Source: Nitrosomonas sp.
GTDB taxonomy: Bacteria; Pseudomonadota; Gammaproteobacteria; Burkholderiales; Nitrosomonadaceae
NCBI GenBank assembly: GCA_016708955.1
Contig: JADJES010000014.1
Span: 1 to 59,108 of the forward strand
Length of the DNA: 59,108 bases
Reading direction: 5' to 3'
Part shown: piece by piece, positions 28,935-37,941 of the stretch
How positions within the stretch are numbered: position 1 is the first letter of the stretch
Layout of the letters: each line of letters starts with the position of its first letter
Notes under the pieces: generated by a model
What the model saw: only the letters and a program-made list of their open reading frames with translations
Told to the model about the DNA's origin: nothing
The model's database searches: none
Position numbers and translations under genes: made by a program

Positions 28935-28969
28935 CGGACCATCAGGAAGTTAAGCTTTTTGATGGTCCG
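28935..28969 (+). terminator. Inverted repeat after the PhoD-like gene
   Basis: CGGACCATC and GATGGTCCG form a 9-bp perfect stem around a loop that contains AAGCTTTTT. There is no T-run after the stem, so it is a weak terminator candidate. A second small hairpin (TGATCC GCAAG GGATCA then TTTT) follows at 28995-29015. Confidence 0.55.
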
Positions 28970-29011
28970 ACGAGCTCTAACGTAACACGAAGAGTGATCC
29001 GCAAGGGATCA

Positions 29012-29142
29012 TTTTACGTGCGCGTATCGATCCGATCTCTCTCCGCTTTACACGTTTTTCCAGCGCATCGATCTGGCGGAATCTGGCTGATATGATTGTG
29101 GGTGGCGCGGAAAAATGGATTGAGAATCTGAATAAAAAATAA
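29012..29142 (+). other. Possible C-terminal gene fragment
   Basis: A frame without start reads ARIDPISLRFTRFSS and ends NLADMIVGGAEKWIENLNKK before a TAA at about 29140. It looks like the tail of a lost gene. No family recognised. Confidence 0.25.
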
Positions 29143-29168
29143 TGAGCTAATAAAAGATGTTTTTAGTT

Positions 29169-29264
29169 TGGCGTAAAACGCCATTTCACTAATAATTGAA
29201 TTAATTCGCCATATTTGACGATTTATTGTATATAATTGCTAATTAGTCGACATAAATGGCGAAT
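29169..29264 (+). promoter_or_regulatory. hipBA promoter and operator repeats
   Basis: TGGCG TAAAA CGCCA forms a palindrome at 29169-29183. ATTCGCCAT at 29204-29212 and ATGGCGAAT at 29256-29264 form a second inverted pair, the last overlapping the hipB start codon. TATAAT at 29231-29236 is a good -10 box; no ribosome binding site lies before the ATG. Repression by HipB binding to these repeats is the known behaviour of the family. Confidence 0.6.
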
Positions 29265-29654
29265 GTGAGAGTAAGTAACGAGCTATCTGATGAAATTATA
29301 CTGACTGAGCTGGGTGGGCGTCTGGCGCAGCGGCGCATCGCGCGATCACTATCTCAGGCGGCACTGGCGGTAGAAGCTGGAGTGGCCAAGCGCACGGTGG
29401 AGCGGGTTGAGGCCGGTGAATCGGTGCAGTTGGTAACATTGGTGCGTCTGTGCCGTGTATTGAATTTAATGGATGGATTGGATCAGTGGTTGCCGGAAAC
29501 AGGCCCAAGTCCGATGGCGTTATTAAAGGAAAAGCAGGCAGGTAAGGGGCGGCAGCGGGCGAGCAGTCAACGTACTGCACCGGTCATGAAATCTGGTGGC
29601 AGATCCTGGACTTGGGGTGATTTCATCATCCTAAGAGATTGTCCGAACTCATGA
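29256..29654 (+). CDS. hipB: HipB-type antitoxin, XRE-family repressor
   Basis: A 132-residue protein with an XRE helix-turn-helix at about 17-70 (LGGRLAQRRIARSLSQAALA, GVAKRTVERVEAGES). It ends with a longer tail containing SGGRSWTWGD, as in many HipB proteins paired with larger HipA. It neutralises HipA and represses its own operon. The stop overlaps the hipA start as ATGA, so the two are translated together. The start codon lies inside one of the operator repeats and lacks an obvious ribosome binding site, so translation may be leaderless. Confidence 0.92.
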   Translation: MANVRVSNELSDEIILTELGGRLAQRRIARSLSQAALAVEAGVAKRTVERVEAGESVQLVTLVRLCRVLNLMDGLDQWLPETGPSPMALLKEKQAGKGRQRASSQRTAPVMKSGGRSWTWGDFIILRDCPNS

Positions 29655-30970
29655 GCACTGTTGCTGAAGTAAAATTGTGGGGGCGCACCATCGGAGCCGT
29701 GGCTTTGGCGGATGGAGGTACTGTGGCGAGCTTTGAATACGACAGCCAGTTTGCCCGCAGCGGTATTGAGATTGCGCCGCTCACGATGCCACTGGCTAAT
29801 GCGGTATACCGCTTTCCGGCACTGGGATGGGATACCTTCCATGGCTTGCCCGGCTTGTTGGCCGATTCGCTACCGGATAAGTTCGGTAATGCCTTGATCG
29901 ACGCCTGGCTCGCCACGCAGGGCCGTCAGCCGGATTCCTTCAATGTTGTGGAGCGTCTGTGTTATACCGGCAGCCGTGGCATGGGAGCACTGGAATTTTC
30001 ACCGGTAAAAGGCCCAAAGGCGCGCACGTCGCAGAAAATCCAAGTTGAGCAGTTGGTTAAGCTGGCATCGGAAGTGCTCACGCATCGTCAGCAGCTTGCA
30101 GAAACTTTTGGCGATGATGCGCAAAAAGCCAGTGCGCTCAAGCAGATCTTGCAAGTAGGCACTTCAGCCGGTGGCGCACGTGCCAAGGCGGTGATTGCCT
30201 GGAATCCTGTTACGCATGAAGTGCGCTCCGGCCAGGTGAAAGCGCCGGAAGGGTTTGGTTATTGGCTGCTGAAGTTTGACGGCGTCAGCGGCAATAAGGA
30301 CAAGGAACTGGAAGATCCCAAAGGCTATGGCGCGATTGAGTATGCCTATTATCTGATGGCGCGCGATGCCGGAATCCACATGAACGAATGCCGCTTGCTG
30401 GAAGAAAAAGGGCGCAAGCACTTCATGACCAAACGTTTCGATCGTCTCGATTATCCCGATAGCGGCGGCAAATTGCACATGCAATCCCTGGGCGCGCTGG
30501 CGCATTACGATTTCAATCTGGCTGGCGCTTACAGCTATGAACAAGCGGTGCAAGTGATCAAGCGATTGCAATTATCGATGCGTGACGTGGAACAGCAGTT
30601 CCGGCGTATGGTTTTTAATGTGGTCGCCCGCAACCAGGACGATCATGTCAAGAACATCGCGTTCCTGATGGATAAGCAGGGTATCTGGTCATTGGCGCCC
30701 GCGTTTGACGTCACTTACAGTTATCAGCCTGCAGGGCGTTGGACTTCCACGCACCAAATGACGCTGAACGGCAAGCGGGACGGGTTCGAACTGGCTGATT
30801 TTATCGCTGTTGAGAAAGTGGCCGGTTTAAAACGCGGACAAGCCAAGGCGATCCTGCACGACGTGCGGCTAGTGGTATCACGCTGGCGAGATTATGCCGA
30901 TGCGGCGGGCATGAGTCCGGACCATCGTGACAAAATCCAAAATGCCTTACGGCTGGAACCGTTCTTCTGA
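29651..30970 (+). CDS. hipA: HipA-type serine/threonine kinase toxin
   Basis: A 439-residue kinase that in the E. coli relative phosphorylates glutamyl-tRNA synthetase and induces persistence. ATG 29651 overlaps the hipB stop (ATGA). Motifs: N-terminal HipA subdomain (LPGLLADSLPDKFGNALIDA), glycine-rich loop (LQVGTSAGGARAKA), the ATP-contacting Lys in YWLLKFDG, the catalytic loop NVVARNQDDHVKNIAFLMD and the metal-binding APAFDVTYS. Nothing is missing, so the toxin should be active. A decayed copy of parts of this operon lies at 31435-31649. Confidence 0.93.
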   Translation: MSTVAEVKLWGRTIGAVALADGGTVASFEYDSQFARSGIEIAPLTMPLANAVYRFPALGWDTFHGLPGLLADSLPDKFGNALIDAWLATQGRQPDSFNVVERLCYTGSRGMGALEFSPVKGPKARTSQKIQVEQLVKLASEVLTHRQQLAETFGDDAQKASALKQILQVGTSAGGARAKAVIAWNPVTHEVRSGQVKAPEGFGYWLLKFDGVSGNKDKELEDPKGYGAIEYAYYLMARDAGIHMNECRLLEEKGRKHFMTKRFDRLDYPDSGGKLHMQSLGALAHYDFNLAGAYSYEQAVQVIKRLQLSMRDVEQQFRRMVFNVVARNQDDHVKNIAFLMDKQGIWSLAPAFDVTYSYQPAGRWTSTHQMTLNGKRDGFELADFIAVEKVAGLKRGQAKAILHDVRLVVSRWRDYADAAGMSPDHRDKIQNALRLEPFF

Positions 30971-31160
30971 AACCCAGCAAGGACAGAACACATGGGGCAA
31001 GATACGAATTGAAAATATCGTTGGATTCTTGATCTGATACAGTTTTGTTTCTTCATCTTTGACTATTCGGCTCGCGGTTGGGGCGAGGACGTTAGGATAA
31101 CTGCCATAACAGCCAAACCTTCGGGAACCCCGGGCTGAGCCGGGGCTTACCAGTTATAAA
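30971..31160. other. Gap after hipA with GC-rich hairpin
   Basis: Contains a GC-rich inverted repeat (ACCCCGGGCTGAGCCGGGG at about 31127-31146) just past the end of the small minus-strand gene, which could end that transcript. The text around 31000-31035 resembles RAYT-type leader debris (GATACGAATTG, GGATTCTTGATCTGATAC). Confidence 0.4.
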
Positions 31161-31286
31161 TTAGCTTGAAGTACCAGCTAAATAAAACGATACAATAATT
31201 AAAGCCGTCAACACGCTGAAAATGAATACGATAGTGATAACCATATTTTTAAGCCCAGTATCCGGCGTTTTCTCTAATGAACTCAT
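31161..31286 (-). CDS. Small single-pass membrane protein, 41 residues
   Basis: A short gene with start ATG 31286 and stop 31161. The peptide starts MSSLEKTPDTGLKNMV, then has one strong transmembrane segment (ITIVFIFSVLTALIIVSFYL) and ends AGTSS. A purine-rich ribosome binding site (AGGGAT, with GAGGAG further up) precedes it. Composition and layout resemble small subunits or accessory peptides of respiratory membrane complexes, but I do not recognise it. Neighbours are hipBA on the other strand and a relic, so context gives no function. Confidence 0.6.
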   Translation of the reverse strand: MSSLEKTPDTGLKNMVITIVFIFSVLTALIIVSFYLAGTSS

Positions 31287-31434
31287 ATCCCTGTTTACTC
31301 CTCTATTTATGTAACGGCAAGATTATGAGCAGAATCAGGGTTGACTTCATTGATCTATATCAAAAAATGCTAATTGACAGGTCTCAATGATTCTAGCGTG
31401 ATCACGAGGAAAAAAGGGGAGAAGTCATCGTGTT
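31287..31434. other. Upstream region of the small membrane protein gene
   Basis: Non-coding. It should hold the minus-strand promoter of the 41-residue protein. Nothing else seen. Confidence 0.35.
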
Positions 31435-31649
31435 GCACCCGCCATAAAATCTGGCGGAAGACTTTGGGCTAGGTGAGTGTCTGATGTTCTGAGATCAACC
31501 CGTCAGGCGTTGGACTTTCATGCGCCAGATTGAAGTTAAATGGCAAATGCGATGGGTTCGAGCTGGCTGATTTTGCCGATGCGGCGGGCGTAAGCCAGGA
31601 TCATCGTGACAAGATCCAGAATGCCTTACGGTTGGAGTCATTTTTATGA
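31435..31649 (+). pseudogene. Decayed second copy of hipBA
   Basis: The text around 31440-31478 matches the end of hipB (ATAAAATCTGGCGGAAGACT against ATGAAATCTGGTGGCAGATC). From about 31500 it matches the hipA C-terminus: LNGKCDGFELADF, then directly DAAG, then QDHRDKIQNALRLES and a stop near 31649. Compared with hipA, almost all of the kinase and a further stretch between ELADF and ADAAG (about 40 codons) are deleted. It is in the same direction as hipBA. Confidence 0.8.
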
Positions 31650-32208
31650 ACCTCGGCAACATAAAGGGCGTTCTGAGTAACCCACCTTTGTCATTCCGAA
31701 CGTAGTGAGGAATCTTTGGGGAGCAATCGCATAGGTTTCTCGCAGTGTTCGATAAGACTGTTATTCAGTGGCTCCTTAAATTTGCAAGACTATTGATTTT
31801 TATGAATATCCAGACACGACCTGCCCGTGACTCCGATTATCAATGGTTGCTGGAATTGCACCATACCGTGTATCGGGATTTGATTGCGCGAGAATTTGGT
31901 TATTGGGATGAAGACGAGGAATTGGGGTTGTTCATGAAAGCCTGGGAATCGAAGCCTATCGAAATTCTTATGCTGAAGGACAAGAATGTCGGCATGCTCA
32001 TTGTCAACGAGCACGCGGATCATTTGTGGCTGGATGAGATTCAAATCGATCCTCGCTATCAACATCAGGGCATCGGCACAGAAGTAATCGGTCAATTGAT
32101 CGTCAGAGCGCGCGCACGCCATTTACCTCTGTGTCTTAACGTGAAAGAAACCACTAAACAGGCGCAAGTAATCCTGGCCAGCTAAGACCATATAACAATT
32201 GGCGCAAA

Positions 32209-33432
32209 TTAGGCTTGCGCTGTTTTGATAAAGCCGTGTTGAATCAGCGTTTTGATCCAACGTGCAGCATTACGCTGAACCGAAAGTTTCTCATAGTCAG
32301 TGGCGCTGTCCCGGTAATGTTCGCGCCGCTTGAACATGAAGAAGATGGTGCGTAATATTTTGTGTCCCAGTGCCACAATGGCGCGCTTGTATCCACGGCG
32401 CACGATGAGTGAGCTGAACTTTGCTTTAAAAGCAGAAGTGGTTCGGCTGGCAGCGTGAGCAAATTCACATAGAAGACGACGAACATAAGCGTTGCCTTTG
32501 CGTGTCCGCCCGGATTTATGCTTACCTGCTGATTCGTTATTGCCTGGACAGATACCAACCCATGAACACAGGCGATCCGCGCTGCCAAAGGCATCCATAT
32601 TGTTGCCGATTTCTACCAGCAGCATGGCCGCGCCGATGAGATCGACACCGGGTAGGGGTTTGCAGTAACACCAGCCAGTTGTGTTCGCTTTCCAGTCCGG
32701 CAAGCAAGCGTTGGTCAAACCGAGCGATGCGTTGTTCGATTTCCTCGATATGCTGCATCAATTCATTGAGCACGAAGCGGTGGCTTTCGGTTAATTCTCC
32801 CTGCAAGGCATCGAACAATTCTTCACGGCTGGCTTTGAGCCGTCGTGATGCGAATTTCAAAACCTCCTGGGGCATTTTGTTTGCGATAAGCGCCTTGATC
32901 ATGGCGCGGGCCGATTGTCCATGAACATCGCTGACCACGACACCCAGGCGTATGCCGCCATCGGCGAGAATCTTGTGTAAACGATTCTTTTCAGATGCAA
33001 GCTGTCCGGTCAGCTTTTGCCGTTGCCGGGCAATCAAACGCAATTCGCGCATTTTTGCGGGCGGAATAAACGATGCACGCAGCAATCCGGCACGCGACAA
33101 CGTTGCCAGCCATTGTGCATCGTTGATATCTGTTTTGCGTCCGGGAACATTTTTGACATGCCGGGCGTTCACGACTTTTGCACGAATGCCTGTCGCCTCC
33201 AATGCCGCGTAAGGACTTTTCCAGTAGATGCCGGTGCTTTCCATCACAACTTCGTCAGGCTGCAATTGAACCACCCACTGCGCCACGCGCGTCGGTCTTT
33301 CTTGAATGTACCAAATTGACGCTGCTCAATTCGTATCAAACCGTCGCATTCTTCGATCAGTGCGCAGGCCGTAATCTGTGCTTGATGCACATCGAGTCCA
33401 ATAACACGTTTGTAAAGCGCGACCAATTCCAT
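32209..33432 (-). pseudogene. IS110-type DEDD transposase, two frameshifts
   Basis: ATG 33432 is preceded by GGAGGAATT. The N-terminal piece reads VIGLDVHQAQITACAL with the first catalytic Asp. Frame is lost near 33290, then continues with ESTGIYWKSPYAALEATG, NARHVKNVPGRKTDINDAQW and a long helical part. A second slip near 32650 separates the C-terminal piece: LPGVDLIGAAMLLVEIG, ADRLCSWVGICPGNNESAGK and RRLLCEFAHAASRT, which includes the conserved Ser region. About 400 residues in total, normal for IS110. As written it is not functional. Confidence 0.85.
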
Positions 33433-33687
33433 AATTCCTCCATTCAATTTATACTCGTGAATGGAAGGCGGCGGATGCCGGAACTGAGAATGCCTGAAGG
33501 CAATTATCTGCCTTCGGCCTGTTTAACGTGCGCTCTCTATGGAAGCAATCCGGGGTTCGAGTCAGTTCGGCGGGTCACGTTAGAGTGCGGGATCAAGTCA
33601 CCAAAAAATCTGTGCGACCTCTCCCCGCCACCTCCCACCTCAAAGTTTCTTTCATGATCAGGGGTGGCGTCTACTGCAATGTGCGTT
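33433..33687 (-). ncRNA. Candidate bridge-RNA region of the IS110 element
   Basis: Non-coding left end of the element, upstream of the transposase start. In IS110-group elements this region is transcribed into a bridge RNA whose loops pair with target and donor DNA (established for IS621 and relatives). Here a near-palindrome GAATGCCTGAAGGCAATTATCTGCCTTCGGC (in two parts: 33488-33500 and 33505-33518) predicts a stem-loop. The assignment rests on position and family, not on a covariance match. Confidence 0.4.
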
Positions 33688-33789
33688 AGAGTGCTGCATG
33701 CCAATCGGGGCGCTTACCGGCTTTATCAAAAATTAGGATTTCGTCAGATTGATCGTGCGAGACATCACACGGTGATGGAAATAACATGA

Positions 33790-34119
33790 TTGGTTACTGG
33801 TTGGTGATTGTGTTCGCCGCTTATTGTGGACCTAACAAAGTTTGTTATGATAAAACCTGAATCAAGAATGCATACTCAAACGAACTGATACAGGAAACAT
33901 GAATAATACGATTGATTAGTAATAAAACGCATAAAAAATACAGGATCAGATCCTGCGCATAGTCAGAGCCAGGTTGCGAATCAAGAAAAATGAGCGTGTG
34001 CTGCAGATTATGTCATGGCCACTCTGTTTTGCAGATCAACATCATTTGTTCATGAGCTAAGCTGGTGTATGACTGAAGATGCTGAAAGAAACATGGCAGT
34101 TCCAGCTCGTTGTTTCCTA
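33790..34119. other. Intergenic region with RAYT leader relic
   Basis: The stretch 33943-34030 reads GGATCAGATCCTG, GCGAATCAAGAAAAATGAG and CTGCAGATTATG, close to the leader and start of RAYT copy 2 (AATAAAGAAAAATTG, CTGCAGACTATG). The coding part is lost. The rest shows no gene; it ends at the ybiT stop. Confidence 0.6.
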
Positions 34120-35724
34120 TTATTCAATCCCTTGCGATCTAAGATAATCCTCATAATTCCCTTTAAAGTCATTAATGCCGTCCGGTTTCATTTCAAGAAT
34201 TCGTGTGGCCAGTGAAGAAACGAATTCCCGGTCATGGGAAATAAAAATCAACGTACCGGTATATTTCTCCAGCGCGCTATTCAACGATTCGATGGATTCC
34301 ATGTCCAGATGATTGGTTGGTTCATCCATCAGCAAAACATTCGGTTTTTGCAGAATCAATTTGCCAAAGAGCATGCGGCCTTGTTCTCCGCCAGAAATCA
34401 CGCGGGTGGATTTTTTGACGTCGTCGCCGGAGAACAATAATCGGCCCAATGTGCCGCGGATCGTTTGATCGTCATCATTGCCTTGCCGCCACTGATCCAT
34501 CCATTCGGTCAATGACAGGGTTTCTTCAAAATCAGCCGCATGATCTTGCGGATAGTAGCCGGGGCGTGCCTTGTCGGGCCATTTGATCGTGCCGGAATCG
34601 GGGATTAGTTCACCGGTCAGGCAACGTAGCAGCGTAGTTTTTCCGATTCCGTTCGGGCCAATGATGGCGATTTTCTCGCCGGCTTCTACATCCAAGCTTA
34701 GATGATCAAATAAAGGCTTATCCATTCCAGCGAAACGCTTGCTGATTTCTTTTGTGGAAACGGCCAGACGATGCAGCTTATCCCGGTCATCCACTTCAAA
34801 CAGGATATAAGGATATTGGCGGCTGGATGGCTTGACATCTTCCAGTTTTATTTTCTCAATCTGCCGTGCACGGCTGGTTGCCTGTCTGGCTTTCGATGCG
34901 TTCGCAGAGAAACGGCTGACAAAAGATTGCAAATCGGCGATCTGTGTTTTCTTCTTGGCATTATTGGTCAACATACGCTCGCGAACCTGGGTCGAGGCGA
35001 TCATATAGTCATCATAGTTGCCGGGATAGATGCGCAGTTCACCGTAATCCAGATCAGCCATATGCGTGCACACGCTGTTCAAAAAATGCCGGTCATGGGA
35101 GATGATGATAATGGTATTTTTGCTGGCATTGATGACATCTTCCAGCCAGCGGATAGTATTAATATCGAGGTTGTTGGTCGGTTCATCCAGTAATAAGATT
35201 TCCGGATCGGAAAATAAGGCCTGTGCCAATAACACGCGTAACTTGAATCCTGGCGCAATCGCGCTCATCAATCCATGATGCTGGGTAGAGGGAATGCCTA
35301 CCCCAAGCAGAAGCTCTCCGGCGCGCGCTTCCGCAGAATATCCATTCAGTTCGGCAAATTGAGATTCCAATTCGGCGGCATGCATATATTCTTCTTCCGT
35401 GGCATCCGGATTGGCATAAATGGCGTCACGCTCCTGTTTGACGTGCCATAACTCCGCGTGCCCCATCAGAACCGTATCAATGACGAAACAATCTTCAAAA
35501 GCGAATTGATCCTGACGCAGCTTGCCCACCCGTTCACCGCTGTCAACCATGACATTGCCCGCAGTGGGTTCAAGATCCCGGCCGAGAATCTTCATGAAGG
35601 TCGACTTGCCGCAACCATTAGCGCCAATCAAACCATAGCGATTACCCCCGCCAAATTTTACAGAAACATTTTCAAACAGCGGCTTGGCGCCGAATTGCAT
35701 AGTGATATTGGCTGTTGTAATCAA
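34120..35724 (-). CDS. ybiT: ABC-F family ATPase, YbiT type
   Basis: A 534-residue soluble protein with two ABC ATPase domains and no membrane segment. ABC-F proteins bind the ribosome and affect translation. Domain 1 (about 1-240): Walker A GANGCGKST, the divergent signature SAIAPGFKLRVLLAQ typical of YbiT, Walker B ILLLDEPTNNLD. Then the charged linker (about 240-310, RQATSRARQIEKIKLEDVKP). Domain 2 (about 320-530): GPNGIGKTT, ISGGEQGRMLFGKL, VLLMDEPTNHLD. Length and motifs are complete. A decayed copy of its 5' end and upstream DNA lies at about 41877-42170. Confidence 0.92.
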   Translation of the reverse strand: MITTANITMQFGAKPLFENVSVKFGGGNRYGLIGANGCGKSTFMKILGRDLEPTAGNVMVDSGERVGKLRQDQFAFEDCFVIDTVLMGHAELWHVKQERDAIYANPDATEEEYMHAAELESQFAELNGYSAEARAGELLLGVGIPSTQHHGLMSAIAPGFKLRVLLAQALFSDPEILLLDEPTNNLDINTIRWLEDVINASKNTIIIISHDRHFLNSVCTHMADLDYGELRIYPGNYDDYMIASTQVRERMLTNNAKKKTQIADLQSFVSRFSANASKARQATSRARQIEKIKLEDVKPSSRQYPYILFEVDDRDKLHRLAVSTKEISKRFAGMDKPLFDHLSLDVEAGEKIAIIGPNGIGKTTLLRCLTGELIPDSGTIKWPDKARPGYYPQDHAADFEETLSLTEWMDQWRQGNDDDQTIRGTLGRLLFSGDDVKKSTRVISGGEQGRMLFGKLILQKPNVLLMDEPTNHLDMESIESLNSALEKYTGTLIFISHDREFVSSLATRILEMKPDGINDFKGNYEDYLRSQGIE

Positions 35725-35940
35725 AGTGGGTGCCTGAGAGTTATCATTTCAAGAAAGGGGCGCACATTCTAAACGTTTTTCAGCGGGTTTGCTGGGTTGT
35801 GGTGAGCATTAATCCACAGATGCGACGATCGATTGCACGAAACGGTGGTTGAAGGATATGCTTCGCAAGTGTGAAATTTTGGGGTATGGATCGAGCGCCG
35901 ATTTTCCTGAGTGAAAAAATGGATGGAGTTTTATTCGTGC
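35725..35940. promoter_or_regulatory. Upstream region of ybiT
   Basis: Holds the minus-strand ybiT promoter. The text is shared in mutated form with 41990-42170 (AGAAAGGGGCGCA, TTAATCCACAGAT, TTTGGGGTATGGATC). No coding frame. Confidence 0.45.
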
Positions 35941-36321
35941 TTACACCATGTAGATGAATAGAACAAATGCAATAGTAATCCAACCCCACGTCAAAAGTTC
36001 ACAGAACAAAGAAATCTCACTAGCAATAAACCCTTTCCCCTCAAAAGGATTTTTGTATCTATCAGTCTTTTCAAAAATAGCAGGAACACCATAGTCTTCC
36101 AGATTCCTTATCTGTCTAATATATTCTCCTTCCCACTGGAGTTGTCGGATGATGATTCTTTTCAACATTCTAGCGCTTAAAATTCCAACAGCAGGAACAA
36201 AAAAAATAAAAAATATTTTTAGGCTAGAATTGTATATGGTGCTATTCAAGAAAAATCCCATAGCGATAACTAGGGCAGATTGCGTGGTTAATACTAAAGT
36301 TTCGGAGTTCAAAAGCCCCAT
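35941..36321 (-). CDS. Small membrane protein, unknown function
   Basis: A 126-residue protein with hydrophobic segments at about 12-26 (TQSALVIAMGFFLNS), 34-50 (KIFFIFFVPAVGILSA) and 108-126 (LTWGWITIAFVLFIYMV), and a hydrophilic part between (RQLQWEGEYIRQIRNLEDYG). I do not recognise the family. It is AT-rich compared with ybiT. Its start is 58 bp from the IS4-type transposase gene on the other strand. Confidence 0.6.
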   Translation of the reverse strand: MGLLNSETLVLTTQSALVIAMGFFLNSTIYNSSLKIFFIFFVPAVGILSARMLKRIIIRQLQWEGEYIRQIRNLEDYGVPAIFEKTDRYKNPFEGKGFIASEISLFCELLTWGWITIAFVLFIYMV

Positions 36322-36421
36322 AAAAGAAACTTAACTATTTGATTAGAATAAGAAATGCGGTCTCACAAAGAGTATAATAATGGATGTCTTGCAAACAGCC
36401 AAAACAACTCAGGAGACCGCG

Positions 36422-37915
36422 ATGAATCATGGCACAAAAACGATAGAACTTCCAGAATTGACGGCTAATCTATTACGGGACAAAGATTGCCTCATTGACA
36501 ATCTGTTTGCTGATCTGTGGAAGCACATGGGCATGAAAGCGCGGCTGAATCGAATCGGCTTTGCCAAGCGCTCCGGCACGTCGGCGCATGAGCTGGTGTA
36601 CTGCCTGATGATTTGGGTCTGGTTGAAAGTGGACTCGATTGGCATGTTTGCGCGGGAGTCATTGAAGACCTTCTCCTGTGCCGAGAAAGATGCCCTGTAT
36701 GCGGCTTTGAATCAGGAAGACTGGAACTGGCGTCATCTGCATAGTGATGTCGCACGACAAGCGATCCGAGGCGCGAAGATATCGAGCCATATCCGTGCGT
36801 TTGTGCTGGATGATTCCATTCAAGTGCGCCATGGAAAAAAGATGCCTGGCATATCCAGCCACTTTGACCACACATCGGGACGGCACGTTATGGGGCAACA
36901 GGTTTTGACCCTGGGCATGAGCAGCACGGAAGGCTTTGTGCCCATCGATAGCGAGTTGTTTATCAGCGCAACGAAGGCGCAAGAGCTACATCAACCATTC
37001 CGTGATGGCCGCAGTATCGTTGCAAAACGTTATCGGGTGGCGCAAAGCCAGACCAAGCCTCAAATGGCTGGAGACATGATCCGCCGGGCGCAACGCGCCG
37101 GGATCGAGGCGGATTACTTGCTGGCAGATGCGTGGTTTGGCACCAAACCGATAATCCGCCTGGCCGACGAGCAACTATTGACATCGATTCTGCGGATGAA
37201 GAAGAACACCATGAAATATCGGCTAACCGAATGCAAGGGAGGGCAAGCAATCCACCGGGATAGGGATGTGAATACCCTCTACCAGTCCTGCATTCGCTGC
37301 CAGTGGCAGAAAATACCAGAGCAGCCGTATCAGGCGAAGGCACTGGATGTTGAGTTAAATTTGAGTAGCTCGCCAGACGAGGCGGATCAATGGATCAAGG
37401 TGCGCCTGCTATTTGTTCGCGGCATTGCCCAGCCTGAAAAAGCGCAGCCCGGAAAACATGACTGGGCGGTATTCTTGACTACGGACACCAACCTTGAGCC
37501 GCATCGCATACTGGAACTGTATGCGATGCGCTGGGCGATTGAAGTGTACTTCAAGGAAGCCAAACAATATCTGGGCTTTCTCAAGGAACAAAGCAATCAC
37601 TATGCCGCCTATATCGCCTCTATCCATTTGACCGCGATACGGTTTTGTATGCTGGTGATTGCCAAGTCGAGGCATCAGGCCAGCGGCATCGCGGATGTAC
37701 GCCAACAGCTCACGGCGAACGCCACATCGATCGATTATGCCGCCAGATTGTGGCAGGTCTTTCGGTCTGTGATTGCGGGCGCGATCGACGAAATGGAAAT
37801 GCTGATCGGTGATACGGCCTCTCAGATCATGGCAACAATTGAACGTCATGTACAAAGCTTCTTCGTGCAAGCCCTGCAACTCGATGTCAGAACATTGAGG
37901 CTGGAAGCCAAGTAA
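36422..37915 (+). CDS. IS4-superfamily transposase, intact
   Basis: A 497-residue DDE transposase. ATG 36422 has AGGAG seven bases upstream; an in-frame ATG at 36380 would add 14 residues. Catalytic features: first Asp in AFVLDDSIQVRHGK, second in YLLADAWFGTKP, and the Glu in the YREK-type motif RWAIEVYFKEAK. Terminal inverted repeats were not found with confidence; the right end appears to be next to or cut by the ISL3 copy that starts at 37942. Confidence 0.88.
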   Translation: MNHGTKTIELPELTANLLRDKDCLIDNLFADLWKHMGMKARLNRIGFAKRSGTSAHELVYCLMIWVWLKVDSIGMFARESLKTFSCAEKDALYAALNQEDWNWRHLHSDVARQAIRGAKISSHIRAFVLDDSIQVRHGKKMPGISSHFDHTSGRHVMGQQVLTLGMSSTEGFVPIDSELFISATKAQELHQPFRDGRSIVAKRYRVAQSQTKPQMAGDMIRRAQRAGIEADYLLADAWFGTKPIIRLADEQLLTSILRMKKNTMKYRLTECKGGQAIHRDRDVNTLYQSCIRCQWQKIPEQPYQAKALDVELNLSSSPDEADQWIKVRLLFVRGIAQPEKAQPGKHDWAVFLTTDTNLEPHRILELYAMRWAIEVYFKEAKQYLGFLKEQSNHYAAYIASIHLTAIRFCMLVIAKSRHQASGIADVRQQLTANATSIDYAARLWQVFRSVIAGAIDEMEMLIGDTASQIMATIERHVQSFFVQALQLDVRTLRLEAK

Positions 37916-37941
37916 ATCAAGCATTCCAATGGTATTATTAG

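Larger units (their letters stand above)
32138..33687 (-). mobile_element. IS110-family insertion sequence
   Basis: About 1550 bp, with ends inferred from the GNAT gene it splits; both junctions share TTA, so ends are known to within about three bases. As usual for IS110 there are no terminal inverted repeats or long target duplication. The transposase is on the minus strand. About 250 bp of non-coding sequence precede it, and only about 70 bp follow it, the layout of the IS110 group rather than the IS1111 group. Confidence 0.85.
31802..33789 (+). pseudogene. GNAT-family acetyltransferase gene interrupted by IS110 element
   Basis: The left part (31802-32137) begins MNIQTRPARDSDYQWLLELH and contains the acetyl-CoA region IQIDPRYQHQGIGTEVIGQL. 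The right part (33688-33789) continues RVLHANRGAYRLYQKLGFRQ and ends HHTVMEIT. Joined, they give 146 codons in one frame, reading PLCLRVLHANRGAYRLY, the standard GNAT ending. GNAT enzymes move acetyl groups to amines; the substrate is unknown. Both parts are undamaged apart from the insertion. ATG 31802 fits the family better than the in-frame start at 31745. Confidence 0.85.

Noticed and set aside
32209..33432. Programmed frameshifting in the IS110 transposase
   Set aside because: IS110 elements use a single frame; two shifts at unrelated sites fit damage or error better.
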